From an uncultured Erysipelotrichaceae bacterium (GTDB lineage Bacteria > Bacillota_I > Bacilli_A > RFN20 > CAG-826), in NCBI GenBank assembly GCA_902763555.1, contig CACWSI010000009.1:1-43133 (forward strand): 43,133 bases of DNA, in the 5' to 3' direction. Every line of letters starts with the position of its first letter. Position 1 is the stretch's first letter. The translations under genes and the position numbers were made by a program. Shown one piece after another: positions 16,206 through 24,228 of this stretch. The notes under the pieces are model-generated. The model did no database searches and had not been told where the DNA came from. It saw only the letters and a program-made list of their open reading frames with translations.

Positions 16206-16818
16206 GTTAGATGAGCAATATTACGCTCAAGGTTATAAGTTAATAGTGGGCTGTGATGAAGCCGGTCGAGGTTGCTTGCTTGGACCAGTTTTTGCTGCTG
16301 CGGTTATCTGGCCTCAAGGACTAGAATCCCCTCTTATTAATGACTCTAAAAAGCTTACTGCTAAGAAGAGAGAAGAAGCCTATGATTTCATTATTAAAAA
16401 CGCTATCGCATATGGCATTGCATCCGTCAGTGCGGATGAAATAGATGAGGTTAATATTTATAATGCTTCACGTATGGCAATGCAGCGCGCTATTGAGAAT
16501 ATGAAACATGATTTTGATCTTGTTTTAACGGATGCGATGAAGATGCCAAATTACCCAAAACCAGTGGTCGATATTATACATGGTGATGCCCAATCAATGT
16601 GCATTGCGGCGGCTTCAATTTTAGCGAAAGTTTCCCGTGACCGCTTATGCTTAGAACTAGATGAAAAATATCCACAATACAACATCAAGAATAACAAAGG
16701 ATATGGCACTAAAGACCATCTAGAAGCGCTCAAAGAGTATGGCCCAGTAAAACACCTGCATCGCTTCACTTACGCTCCTGTCAGAGCCTGTTTTATTGAA
16801 AAAGTTTCACTATTTTAA
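16195..16818 (+). CDS. rnhB: Ribonuclease HII
   Basis: A 207-residue endonuclease that removes ribonucleotides from DNA. The catalytic core shows GCDEAGRGCLLGPVFAAAV (DEAGRG carries the first Asp and Glu), INDSKKLTAKKRE, LTDAMKMP (third acid), and DAQSMCIAAASILAKVSRDR with the last Asp. The C-terminal YGTKDHLEALKEYGPVKHLHR is typical. It starts within the end of rbgA, without a clear ribosome binding site, implying translational coupling. Length is normal. Confidence 0.96.
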   Translation: MALELDEQYYAQGYKLIVGCDEAGRGCLLGPVFAAAVIWPQGLESPLINDSKKLTAKKREEAYDFIIKNAIAYGIASVSADEIDEVNIYNASRMAMQRAIENMKHDFDLVLTDAMKMPNYPKPVVDIIHGDAQSMCIAAASILAKVSRDRLCLELDEKYPQYNIKNNKGYGTKDHLEALKEYGPVKHLHRFTYAPVRACFIEKVSLF

Positions 16819-16879
16819 AAATATTTCGGACAAATTTAAAAAATCGCCCCTATTTAATCTATAGGAGGCTTTTTTATTT

Positions 16880-17550
16880 ATGATTGAATATGACTCAAGA
16901 AAAATCTTAATTTACCTCGCTGTCAAATATGATGGTGATCCATTCAAAATTATTAACGCTGTGCGCTTACGTGAGGACGAACATGTTCCTTATTCAGAAA
17001 TGGAAAAGGTGTGCGACAGTATTAAAAGCAAAGTAATCACTTATTTAGATAAGGATTTCCCAGATACTCTAAAAAAGATGTTTCGTCCACCTTTAGTGCT
17101 TTTCTATTACGGCGATATCACTTTACTAGATGATAACAAACGCCGCTATGGAGTCGTGCAGCGATGGAAAATAAAGTGAGAACAATTGCAGTTCTAGGTT
17201 CTGGTATTGATAACTGTTATCCCGAAGAAAATAAAGAACTATATGAAAAACTAAAGAAAGAAGAATTAGTTATCAGTGAATATCCAAATATGTCTGAACC
17301 TGATAAAACACACTTTCCTATGCGTAATAGATTAGTGGTAGCGCTTTCTGATGCTTTAATCGTTCCACAAATAAATTCTCATGTTAGTGGAACCACAATC
17401 TCAGTCAATCTTGCAGTGGGTAATAATAAGCCAGTGTATGTCGTTCCACATTCCATTTTTGAGGAGACAGTGAATAACGATTTAATCCAAGAAGGCGCCA
17501 ATGTTGCGGAAAGCGGAAGACAAATATTAGAAGATTTGCACTGGGACTAA
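16880..17550 (+). pseudogene. dprA: dprA disrupted by an internal deletion and frameshift
   Basis: DprA loads RecA on incoming single-stranded DNA during transformation. The first 94 or so codons (16880-17161) encode the N-terminal domain and enter the Rossmann fold (RPPLVLFYYGDITLLDD, RRYGVV). That frame stops at 17177-17179. The rest, in another frame from about 17164 to 17550, gives RTIAVLGSGIDNCYPEEN, VISEYP, HFPMRNRLVVALSDALIVP and SGTTISVNLAVGNNKPVYVVP, a clean DprA second half. Missing between them is the stretch with the GSR-type loop and SGLARGID motif. That is about 45-50 residues by family comparison (inference), and the lost number of bases is not a multiple of three. A good ribosome binding site (TAGGAGG) remains, so decay looks recent. 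An assembly error is the main alternative. Confidence 0.85.
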
Positions 17551-17614
17551 AAAAGGAAATTTTTCTTAAATAAAGTTCTCTTTTATTTAATTAAGGAATA
17601 AAGGAATTTGCTCG

Positions 17615-17643
17615 TTGACAAGCATTATGAGTAGGCTTATAGT
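17615..17643 (+). promoter_or_regulatory. Consensus promoter of topA
   Basis: TTGACA (17615-17620), 17 bases, TATAGT (17638-17643). The leader before ATG 17663 is about 13 bases with a weak CGGAAAAG ribosome binding site. The TTG of the -35 box happens to open a longer frame, which should not be used as the topA start. Confidence 0.85.
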
Positions 17644-17662
17644 TTTGAAACGGAAAAGACGT

Positions 17663-19783
17663 ATGAAGTTAGTTATTGTTGAATCACCTGCCAAATGTAC
17701 AACCATCAAGCGCTATCTAGGTGACAACTATATCGTCATGGCGTCACTCGGACATATTCGTGACCTAGCCACATCTGGAAAAGATGGTTTAGGCGTGGAT
17801 GTTAATAACGATTTTTCGCCTACATATATTATCAATAAAGACAAGCAACACATCGTTCGCGAACTTAAAAACGCGATGGATAAATGTGATGAAGTTATAT
17901 TAGCAACCGACCCTGATAGAGAAGGTGAAGCTATTGCGTGGCACTTAGCCCAAGTTTTAGGCTTGGATGTTGAAACCACTAAGAGATTAGAATTCCACGA
18001 AATTACTCGTGATTCCATTAGTGAAGCTATGAATCATCCAAGAACCATTAATAAGTCACTTGTTTCTTCTCAAGAAACACGTCGTATTATTGACCGTATT
18101 ATTGGCTTCAAATTATCCACGCTTTTATTTAAGAAGATTCACTCCCGTTCCGCGGGTAGAGTGCAATCCGCTACATTAAAGATGATCGCGGATCACGATG
18201 ATGAAATCGCTAAATTCGTGCCAGAAGAATATTGGACAATTACCACCAAGATTAAAGCATTAAATAAAGAATTCAGTGTCGCTTTACTTTCTGATAATGG
18301 TCAAGATGTTGAAATCAAAAATAGTGAACAAGCTCACGCTATTTTAGATAGAATTCCTGAAAAGTTAAACGTTGCGAAAGTTGAAAAGAAAATCAAGATT
18401 AGTGATAGTAAAGAACCATTCATTACTTCCACCTTACAACAAGAAGCTTTCTCTCGTTTAAAATTCAAAACAAAGAAAACCCAATTAGTTGCGCAGCAAC
18501 TATATGAAGGTATCGAAGTTGATGGTGAACATGTTGGTTTAATCACCTATATGCGTACTGATAGTACACGTTTATCACCAACATTCGTCCAACGTGCGAC
18601 TGACTATATCACTGAAAAATTTGGTAAAGAATACTTAGGCCACGCGAAAAAGATTAGACAAGTTAGTATGATGCAAGATGCTCACGAAGCGATTCGTCCA
18701 ACAAGCAACCATCGTACTCCAGAATCCGTGAGAAAATTCTTAACAAACGATCAATATAATCTTTATAAATTAATCTATAACCGCACACTTGCATCTTTGA
18801 TGCAGTCTAAGAAAGATGAACAAATGACCGTCTTCTTAGAAGGTGATGGATTAATGTTCAAATTAGATTTAACTCGTACCCTCTTCCAAGGTTATGAAGC
18901 AATCTATAAAGATGCGGAAAAAGAAGAAAATCATTTCGAATTCTTCCCAGACTTTGAAAGTGATGAACAATTCGAAGTCACACTTAAAGAAACTGAACAA
19001 AAGTTTACACAACCTCCAGCCCATTATTCTGAAGCGAAGATTGTTAGACTTATGGAAGAAGTCGGTATTGGTAGACCATCAACATATGCCTCCACAATTG
19101 ATACCATCAGAAAGAGAAAATATGTTGATAACGAAAGTGGTATCTTAATTACCACAAAACAAGGTAACTTAACTTCTGTTGTCTTGAATAAATACTTCCC
19201 AGAAATCGTTAACACTAAGTACACAGCGACTATGGAAAAGAAACTCGATAACATTGAAGAAGGTAACCAATCTAGAAGCAAGATTTTAAATGATTTCTAC
19301 TTCCCATTTATCGAAGAATTCGATAGAGTTAGCAAAATCATGTATAAAGAAAGCTTTGTTGAAACTGGTGAAAAGTGTCCAAAATGTGGTGCGCCACTAG
19401 TGATTAAGGAAGGTAAAAATGGTCAATTCGTCGGCTGTTCTAACTTCCCAGAATGTAAATACGTTCAAAAGCAAGAAAGCGATGCACCAAAGCCAACTCC
19501 AATTGGTGAAAAGTGTCCTGAATGTGGCGGTGAATTATTGCTCAGAAACAAAAATGGTAATTCCTTCATCACATGTTCCAACTTCCCAAAATGCCGTTAC
19601 ACTAGAAAAGTAGCGAGCTCAAATACTTCTCCAGTGATCGAAGAAGAAAAGAAAGTCAAAGATTGTCCAGATTGCGATGGCTACCTAGTCAAGAAGAAAG
19701 GCCGCTTCGGCTACTTCCTTGGATGTATCAATTATCCAAAGTGCAATCACATGGAAAGAATCTTAAGGAAAAAACGGAAGTAA
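17663..19783 (+). CDS. topA: DNA topoisomerase I
   Basis: A 706-residue type IA topoisomerase that relaxes negative supercoils. The Toprim domain starts MKLVIVESPAKCTTIKRYLG and has ATDPDREGEAIAWHL (acidic triad near residue 83). The active-site Tyr is in LITYMRTDSTRLS (near residue 296). Family motifs EAHEAIRP (as DAHEAIRPT), AHYSEAKIVRLMEEVGIGRPSTYA and the C-terminal region follow. Three tandem four-cysteine zinc ribbons end the protein: CPKCGAPL, CPECGGEL and CPDCDGYL, each with a second pair of the CSNFPECKY kind. I chose ATG 17663 because it begins the conserved Toprim strand and the promoter lies inside any longer version. Confidence 0.97.
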   Translation: MKLVIVESPAKCTTIKRYLGDNYIVMASLGHIRDLATSGKDGLGVDVNNDFSPTYIINKDKQHIVRELKNAMDKCDEVILATDPDREGEAIAWHLAQVLGLDVETTKRLEFHEITRDSISEAMNHPRTINKSLVSSQETRRIIDRIIGFKLSTLLFKKIHSRSAGRVQSATLKMIADHDDEIAKFVPEEYWTITTKIKALNKEFSVALLSDNGQDVEIKNSEQAHAILDRIPEKLNVAKVEKKIKISDSKEPFITSTLQQEAFSRLKFKTKKTQLVAQQLYEGIEVDGEHVGLITYMRTDSTRLSPTFVQRATDYITEKFGKEYLGHAKKIRQVSMMQDAHEAIRPTSNHRTPESVRKFLTNDQYNLYKLIYNRTLASLMQSKKDEQMTVFLEGDGLMFKLDLTRTLFQGYEAIYKDAEKEENHFEFFPDFESDEQFEVTLKETEQKFTQPPAHYSEAKIVRLMEEVGIGRPSTYASTIDTIRKRKYVDNESGILITTKQGNLTSVVLNKYFPEIVNTKYTATMEKKLDNIEEGNQSRSKILNDFYFPFIEEFDRVSKIMYKESFVETGEKCPKCGAPLVIKEGKNGQFVGCSNFPECKYVQKQESDAPKPTPIGEKCPECGGELLLRNKNGNSFITCSNFPKCRYTRKVASSNTSPVIEEEKKVKDCPDCDGYLVKKKGRFGYFLGCINYPKCNHMERILRKKRK

Positions 19784-19796
19784 GTCCGTTTTTTTC
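19771..19796 (+). terminator. Terminator overlapping the end of topA
   Basis: AAAACGGA (19771-19778) pairs with TCCGTTTT (19785-19792), followed by T. The topA stop codon is inside the loop. Confidence 0.82.
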
Positions 19797-19803
19797 ATAT
19801 TTT

Positions 19804-19812
19804 TGTTATGAT
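19804..19812 (+). promoter_or_regulatory. Extended -10 box abutting the Xer recombinase gene
   Basis: TGT followed by TATGAT (19807-19812) is an extended -10 element. ATG 19819 is six bases further, so the transcript should begin at the start codon. The -35 region is poor and lies in the terminator T tract. Confidence 0.55.
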
Positions 19813-19818
19813 AATTGT

Positions 19819-20721
19819 ATGAATAAACCTGAACAAGAGTTTTTAGATCATCTCTTAAATGTGAGAAACTACTCCAAAAAGACAGTCTCTAGTTATCAAG
19901 AAGACATTGATAAGTTTTGTGCTTATCTTTTCAAGGAAGACGTTCTTTTAGAGAAAGTGGATACGATGATTATCCGTAATTTCTTAACGGAAGAAATGGC
20001 TAGAGGTGTTAGTAAGAGAAGCTGTAAGAGACGTCTATCATCGTTAAGACACTTCTATAAATATATGGTAAATGTAGGTTACTTAGATGATAACCCATTC
20101 ATTTTCATAAGCGCCCCAAAGGTGCCAACAAAATATCCTCACGCTTTGTACAAAGATCAAATTGAGCAGATTTTTAAAAGAAACGCTGAAAGACAAGATT
20201 CACTTAAATCTCGTGACCAAGCAATCCTAAGTTTGCTCTATTATTCTGGTATTCGAGCGGAAGAATTAGTGAACCTAAATGTCCAAGATGTGCAATTAAG
20301 AGACAGGGTGGTACGTGTTTTGGGTAAAGGTAACAAGGAAAGAATCGTTCCTTTTGCCCCCGATTGTCAAAAAGCCATCAAGTACTATATTGAACACGAA
20401 AGAATGGAACTATTAAAGAAGAGCAAGGACCATCCAGCTTCCTTATTCTTAAACGCTAAAGGTAAAAAGCTAACCACTAGGGGACTAGAGTATATTTTGG
20501 ACGCTATTGAAGAGAAAACAGGTGTATTTGTAGGTTTACACCCACACATTCTCAGACACTCATTTGCGACACACTTATTAGAAAACGGAGCGGACCTCCG
20601 TGTTATCCAGGAACTCCTCGGACACGAGAGCATAAACGCTACACAGGTCTACACTCACGTCACAGAGGAAGCGATGAAGGAAACGTATATGTCTGCTCAC
20701 CCAAGAGCTAAAAAGAAATAA
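19819..20721 (+). CDS. xerC: Tyrosine recombinase of the XerC/XerD family
   Basis: A 300-residue site-specific recombinase, likely resolving chromosome dimers. The N-terminal SAM-like core-binding domain (about residues 1-90) has EFLDHLLNVRNYSKKTVSSYQ. The catalytic domain carries the first Arg in YYSGIRAEELVNL (about residue 147), Lys in VLGKGNKERIVPF, HILRHSFATHLLENG (His-x-x-Arg), LLGHESINATQVY with the nucleophile Tyr near residue 278. The place after topA corresponds to xerC (codV) in Bacillus; sequence alone does not separate XerC from XerD. ATG 19819 was chosen over a longer frame running out of topA, because a terminator and a -10 box lie between. Confidence 0.9.
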   Translation: MNKPEQEFLDHLLNVRNYSKKTVSSYQEDIDKFCAYLFKEDVLLEKVDTMIIRNFLTEEMARGVSKRSCKRRLSSLRHFYKYMVNVGYLDDNPFIFISAPKVPTKYPHALYKDQIEQIFKRNAERQDSLKSRDQAILSLLYYSGIRAEELVNLNVQDVQLRDRVVRVLGKGNKERIVPFAPDCQKAIKYYIEHERMELLKKSKDHPASLFLNAKGKKLTTRGLEYILDAIEEKTGVFVGLHPHILRHSFATHLLENGADLRVIQELLGHESINATQVYTHVTEEAMKETYMSAHPRAKKK

Positions 20722-20735
20722 TATTTATATTTTTC

Positions 20736-20764
20736 TTGCGCGCTCACTAGGGTTTTGTTAATAT
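20736..20764 (+). promoter_or_regulatory. Promoter of rpsB-tsf
   Basis: TTGCGC (20736-20741), 17 bases, TAATAT (20759-20764). It drives a leader of roughly 110 bases. Confidence 0.75.
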
Positions 20765-20771
20765 ATTAAAC

Positions 20772-20880
20772 GCTGTGGATACAGCAAATACACACATTGT
20801 GGATTGAACCGCCAATGTGCTTGTTGAAAACAAGTGGTCGGGTTCTTCGAAGCAATGGAGGTACAACAAAAGGAGGCCTA
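20772..20880 (+). promoter_or_regulatory. Structured leader of rpsB with three hairpins
   Basis: Three perfect consecutive hairpins precede rpsB: GCTGT/ACAGC with loop GGAT (20772-20785), CACATTG/CAATGTG (20793-20799 with 20813-20819), and CTTGTT/AACAAG (20820-20825 with 20829-20834). AAAGGAGG then leads to ATG 20884. No T run follows, so regulation would act at translation. Autoregulation by S2 is known in other bacteria; applying it here is inference. Confidence 0.6.
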
Positions 20881-20883
20881 AAA

Positions 20884-21945
20884 ATGGCAGAAGAAAAGAA
20901 AGAAGTTCTCGAAGCTGAACAAGCTCCAGAACAAGCTGCCCCAACAATGGAAGCAGTTATGCATGATCCTGATGCACCAGTTATTACAATGAGAAAACTT
21001 CTCGAAGCCGGTGCTCACTTTGGTCATCAAACCCGTAGATGGAATCCAAAGATGAAAAAGTACATCTATGGTGCAAGAAATGGTGTTTACATCATTGACT
21101 TACAACAAACAGTCGACGCAATTACAGTTGCCTACGCCAAAATGAAAGAAATCGTTGATAACGGTGGCAAAGTCTTATTCGTCGGTACAAAGAAACAATG
21201 CCAAGAAGCTGTCCAACAAGAAGCTTTACGTTCCGGCAGTTTCTACATCACCAACCGTTGGTTAGGTGGTACATTAACAAACTTCAAGACCATCCAATCC
21301 AGAATTAGATACTTGAAAGATCTCGAAAGAAGAGAAGAAGAAGGCGAACTTGATTTATTAAGCAAAGTTGAAGCCGCTCAACTCAGAAGAGAAAAAGAAA
21401 AATTATCCAAGAACTTAGATGGTATTAAGGAAATGAGAAAAATTCCTAACGCCATGTTCGTTATTGACCCACGCATTGAACACAATGCTGTTGCCGAAGC
21501 TAGAAAGTTAGGCATCCCAGTCTTCGCTATCGTTGACACAAACAGTGATCCAGATGTCGTTGACTATGTCATTCCAGCTAACGACGATGCAGTTCGTTCC
21601 TTCAGCTTAATCTTAGCCGTCATCGCTGACGCTATCGTTGAAAGTAAGAATGGTGTCCCAGTCGTGGCCTATACAAAAGATGAAGGCGAAGCCGTCACAA
21701 TGAAAGAAGTCATTCGCCAAACAGAAAAAGAAAATGCTGAAAAATTAGCAAAGATCAGAGCTGAAAGACAAGCCCGTCAAGAAGCTTATGAAAAAGAACA
21801 AGCCGAAAGAGATGCTCGCCGTAACGCTGAAAAACAACAACGTAGAGCCGCTAAACCAAAGGCCCCAAAAGCTGAAGGTGAAGAAGCTCCAACCGCTGCT
21901 GAAGAAGCCAAGGAAGCTCCAAAGGCTGAAGGAGAAGACAAATAA
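20884..21945 (+). CDS. rpsB: 30S ribosomal protein S2, with extended ends
   Basis: A 353-residue version of S2, about 100 residues longer than usual. The conserved core runs from [24 protein letters not shown] (about residue 36) through [66 protein letters not shown] to [16 protein letters not shown] Glu/Pro/Ala-rich N-terminal arm of about 35 residues and a charged, Ala/Lys/Glu-rich C-terminal tail of about 75 residues are extra and probably disordered. ATG 20884 follows AAAGGAGGCCTAAA; an upstream in-frame start lies inside the leader hairpins and was rejected. It overlaps tsf by one base. Confidence 0.96.
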   Translation: MAEEKKEVLEAEQAPEQAAPTMEAVMHDPDAPVITMRKLLEAGAHFGHQTRRWNPKMKKYIYGARNGVYIIDLQQTVDAITVAYAKMKEIVDNGGKVLFVGTKKQCQEAVQQEALRSGSFYITNRWLGGTLTNFKTIQSRIRYLKDLERREEEGELDLLSKVEAAQLRREKEKLSKNLDGIKEMRKIPNAMFVIDPRIEHNAVAEARKLGIPVFAIVDTNSDPDVVDYVIPANDDAVRSFSLILAVIADAIVESKNGVPVVAYTKDEGEAVTMKEVIRQTEKENAEKLAKIRAERQARQEAYEKEQAERDARRNAEKQQRRAAKPKAPKAEGEEAPTAAEEAKEAPKAEGEDK

Positions 21946-22820
21946 TGGCCTTAATTGATTTAATCAAACAATTACGTGATAGAACCGGTGCGGGTCTTAT
22001 GGACTGCAAAGCCGCTTTATTAAACAACGGTGAAGATTTAGACAAAGCTACCGACTGGTTAAGAGAAAAAGGTTTAGCCAAAGCCGCTAAGAAAGCTGAT
22101 CGTATTGCTGCTGAAGGTTTAGCCTTAACAAAGACATGCGAAAAATGCGGTAAATCCGTCGTTATCGAAGTTAACTGTGAAACAGACTTCGTCGCTAAAG
22201 GTGATGCTTTCCGTGAATTAGTGGAAAACTGCGCTAAAGTCATCTTAGAAAAAGAACCAAAAGATGTTGAAGAAGCTAAAGCTTTAACAACTGACTTATT
22301 CACAGACGCTACAGTTAAAATGGGTGAAAAATTCGACTTACGTAGATTCACTCTCATTAACCAAGAAGCCGGCCAATTCGTTTACACATACATCCACATG
22401 GGTGGTAAGATTGCCGTTGCGGTCGTCTTAGATAAAGAAGATCCAGAATTAGGTAAAGGTATTGCTATGCACATCGCCGCTAATAACCCAGCCTACTTAG
22501 ACACAAACGCTATCGGTAGTGATGCTATCGAACACGAAACAAAGATCCAACTCGAAGCTGCTAAGCAAGATCCAAAACTCGCTGGCAAGCCAGAAGAAAT
22601 GCTCAAGAAAATCATCGGTGGTAAAGTTAACAAATACTTCGCCGAAATGGTTCTTCTTGAACAACCATACTTACTCGATACTGAATCTGGTAAGAAAGTT
22701 GGCCAAGTCCTTCAAGAAAAGAAGACAAACGTTCTCAAATACGTCCGTTACCAAGTTGGTGAAGGTATTGAAAAACGTAAAGATGATTTCGCTAGCGAAG
22801 TCATGAGCCAAATGAAGTAA
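21945..22820 (+). CDS. tsf: Elongation factor Ts
   Basis: A 291-residue guanine-nucleotide exchange factor for EF-Tu. The UBA-like start is ALIDLIKQLRDRTGAGLMDCKAAL, followed by EDLDKATDWLREKGLAKAAKKADRIAAEGL and the EF-Tu-contacting NCETDFVAKGDAF. The second core repeat contains YIHMGGKIAVAVVL and GKGIAMHIAANNPAYLD. An oddity is TCEKCGKSV just ahead of the conserved region: Cys65, Cys68 and Cys78 are clustered, where the family usually has a Cys-free beta hairpin. It is translationally coupled to rpsB (TAATG overlap). A strong terminator follows. Confidence 0.97.
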   Translation: MALIDLIKQLRDRTGAGLMDCKAALLNNGEDLDKATDWLREKGLAKAAKKADRIAAEGLALTKTCEKCGKSVVIEVNCETDFVAKGDAFRELVENCAKVILEKEPKDVEEAKALTTDLFTDATVKMGEKFDLRRFTLINQEAGQFVYTYIHMGGKIAVAVVLDKEDPELGKGIAMHIAANNPAYLDTNAIGSDAIEHETKIQLEAAKQDPKLAGKPEEMLKKIIGGKVNKYFAEMVLLEQPYLLDTESGKKVGQVLQEKKTNVLKYVRYQVGEGIEKRKDDFASEVMSQMK

Positions 22821-22832
22821 TTAAACAATTAA

Positions 22833-22861
22833 AAGAAGCACCTTTTGGTGTTTCTTTTTTT
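22833..22861 (+). terminator. Intrinsic terminator between tsf and pyrH
   Basis: AAGAAGCACC (22833-22842) and GGTGTTTCTT (22847-22856) form a 10-bp stem with a TTTT loop, then seven T. The pyrH ribosome binding site begins immediately after, leaving no room for a promoter. Confidence 0.92.
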
Positions 22862-22873
22862 AGGAGGCAAAAC

Positions 22874-23590
22874 ATGGCATATAGAAGAGTTTTATTAAAG
22901 CTATCAGGCGAAGCCTTAAAAGAAAATAGTGACGCTATTCTTTCCGCTGAAGCATTAGATAACATGGCGCAAATGGTTAAGAAAATCCATGAAAGTGGTG
23001 TCCAAGTTTGTATCGTTATCGGTGCTGGTAACATCTGGCGTGGTAAGATTGCCAAAGACGCTGGTATGGATCAATTTGAAGCGGATTATATGGGCATGAT
23101 GGGTACAGTTATTAACGCTGTGGCATTAGGCGCAAGATTAAAAGTCTTAGGTGTTAAATCACTTGTGACAAGTGCAATTGGCCCAGTTCCAGAAGTTAAT
23201 GTTCCTTATAGCGTGGAAGTCGCTGATAAAGCCATGAACGAAGGCAAAGTTGTCTTCCTTTCTGGTGGTACAGGTAAACCATATTGCTCCACAGATACCG
23301 CTGCGGCTATGCGTGCGGTTGAACTTAACTGTGATGCAATCTTAATGGGCAAGAATGGTGTAGAGGGTGTTTATGATAAAGACCCAAGAAAAGATAGTAC
23401 CGCTAAATTCTTCCCAGTCATCACTTATGAAGAAATGTTAAAACTTAATCTTCAAATTATGGATATATCTGCGATAGAATTAATTAAGGATAAAGATATC
23501 CAAATTCGTGTCTTTAGAATGGAAGCTGATAATTTTATCGCTGCCGCTCAAGGCAAGAACGTTGGTAGTATCTGCAAAAAAGGAGAATAA
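22874..23590 (+). CDS. pyrH: UMP kinase
   Basis: A 238-residue hexameric amino-acid-kinase-fold enzyme making UDP from UMP. It shows RVLLKLSGEALKE, VCIVIGAGNIWRG, DYMGMMGTVINAVAL, VFLSGGTGKPYCSTDTAAAMRA, ILMGKNGVEGVYDKDPRKD and IQIRVFRME. Length is normal. TAGGAGG stands eight bases before ATG. The gene follows tsf, as usual in bacteria, but a strong terminator intervenes, so its expression depends on read-through or on a promoter inside tsf. Confidence 0.97.
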   Translation: MAYRRVLLKLSGEALKENSDAILSAEALDNMAQMVKKIHESGVQVCIVIGAGNIWRGKIAKDAGMDQFEADYMGMMGTVINAVALGARLKVLGVKSLVTSAIGPVPEVNVPYSVEVADKAMNEGKVVFLSGGTGKPYCSTDTAAAMRAVELNCDAILMGKNGVEGVYDKDPRKDSTAKFFPVITYEEMLKLNLQIMDISAIELIKDKDIQIRVFRMEADNFIAAAQGKNVGSICKKGE

Positions 23591-23596
23591 TCACTC

Positions 23597-24142
23597 ATGG
23601 ATGAACTCGTATTAGATATGCAAGAAAAGATGAATAAATCCATCGATTCTTTAAGACAACAATTAACCTCTTTAAGAACAGGCAAAGCAACACCAAATAT
23701 GCTTAACGGTATTGAAGTTGATTACTATGGCACAATGACCCCAATCAACCAAATGAGTTCCGTTTCTGTTCCAGAACCAAGACAATTACTCATTAAACCT
23801 TACGATAAAAATGACGCTAAATCCATTATCGCCGCCATCAATAAGAGCGATTTAGGAATTAACCCAATTAACGAAGGTACACAAATCAGATTAACAATTC
23901 CTCCACTAACCGAAGAAAGAAGAAGAGAAGTTGTTAAACAAGCTAAGAAATATGGTGAAGAAATTAAGGTTGCTATTCGTAACATTCGTCGTGACTATGT
24001 TGAATTAGCAAAAGATGATGATGCTTATACAGAAGATTATCAAAAGAAGATGTTAGAAGACTTAGAAAAAGTCGTCGCAGATTCCATCAAAGCGGTTGAT
24101 CAAGTCGTCGCCGACAAAGAAAAAGAATTGATGTCTATCTAA
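23597..24142 (+). CDS. frr: Ribosome recycling factor
   Basis: A 181-residue factor that, with EF-G, splits post-termination ribosomes. Typical elements are MQEKMNKSIDSLRQQLTSLRTGKATPNML, VDYYGTMTPINQMSSVSVPEPRQLLIKPYDK, AINKSDLGINP, IRLTIPPLTEERRREVVKQAKKYGEE and NIRRDYVE. It follows pyrH after six bases with AAAGGAGAA as ribosome binding site, so the two are one unit. In Bacillus uppS comes next; here a terminator and cdsA do. Confidence 0.97.
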   Translation: MDELVLDMQEKMNKSIDSLRQQLTSLRTGKATPNMLNGIEVDYYGTMTPINQMSSVSVPEPRQLLIKPYDKNDAKSIIAAINKSDLGINPINEGTQIRLTIPPLTEERRREVVKQAKKYGEEIKVAIRNIRRDYVELAKDDDAYTEDYQKKMLEDLEKVVADSIKAVDQVVADKEKELMSI

Positions 24143-24168
24143 TCATCAACTAACAAATTAAATAAAAG

Positions 24169-24198
24169 AGCGGATATTTGTTACAAATACCGCTTTTT
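24169..24198 (+). terminator. Intrinsic terminator after frr
   Basis: AGCGG-TATTT (one bulged A) pairs with AAATA-CCGCT, followed by five T. The stem's right arm contains the -35 box of the next gene. Confidence 0.82.
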
Positions 24199-24209
24199 AT
24201 GTGTATACT
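24181..24209 (+). promoter_or_regulatory. Promoter of cdsA
   Basis: TTACAA (24181-24186), 17 bases, TATACT (24204-24209). The predicted start near 24216 leaves a 13-base leader with no recognisable Shine-Dalgarno sequence before ATG 24229. Confidence 0.6.
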
Positions 24210-24228
24210 ATTTCTAGTGTTAAAAAAT

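Noticed and set aside
17615-17662. N-terminal extension of topA from a TTG
   Set aside because: The TTG is part of the TTGACA -35 box and the conserved protein starts at ATG 17663.
19663-19818. Fusion of the Xer recombinase with the end of topA in another frame
   Set aside because: A terminator and a -10 box separate the two; the recombinase fold starts at 19819.
20797-20883. N-terminal extension of rpsB
   Set aside because: It runs through the leader hairpins and the AAAGGAGG ribosome binding site; ATG 20884 is properly spaced.
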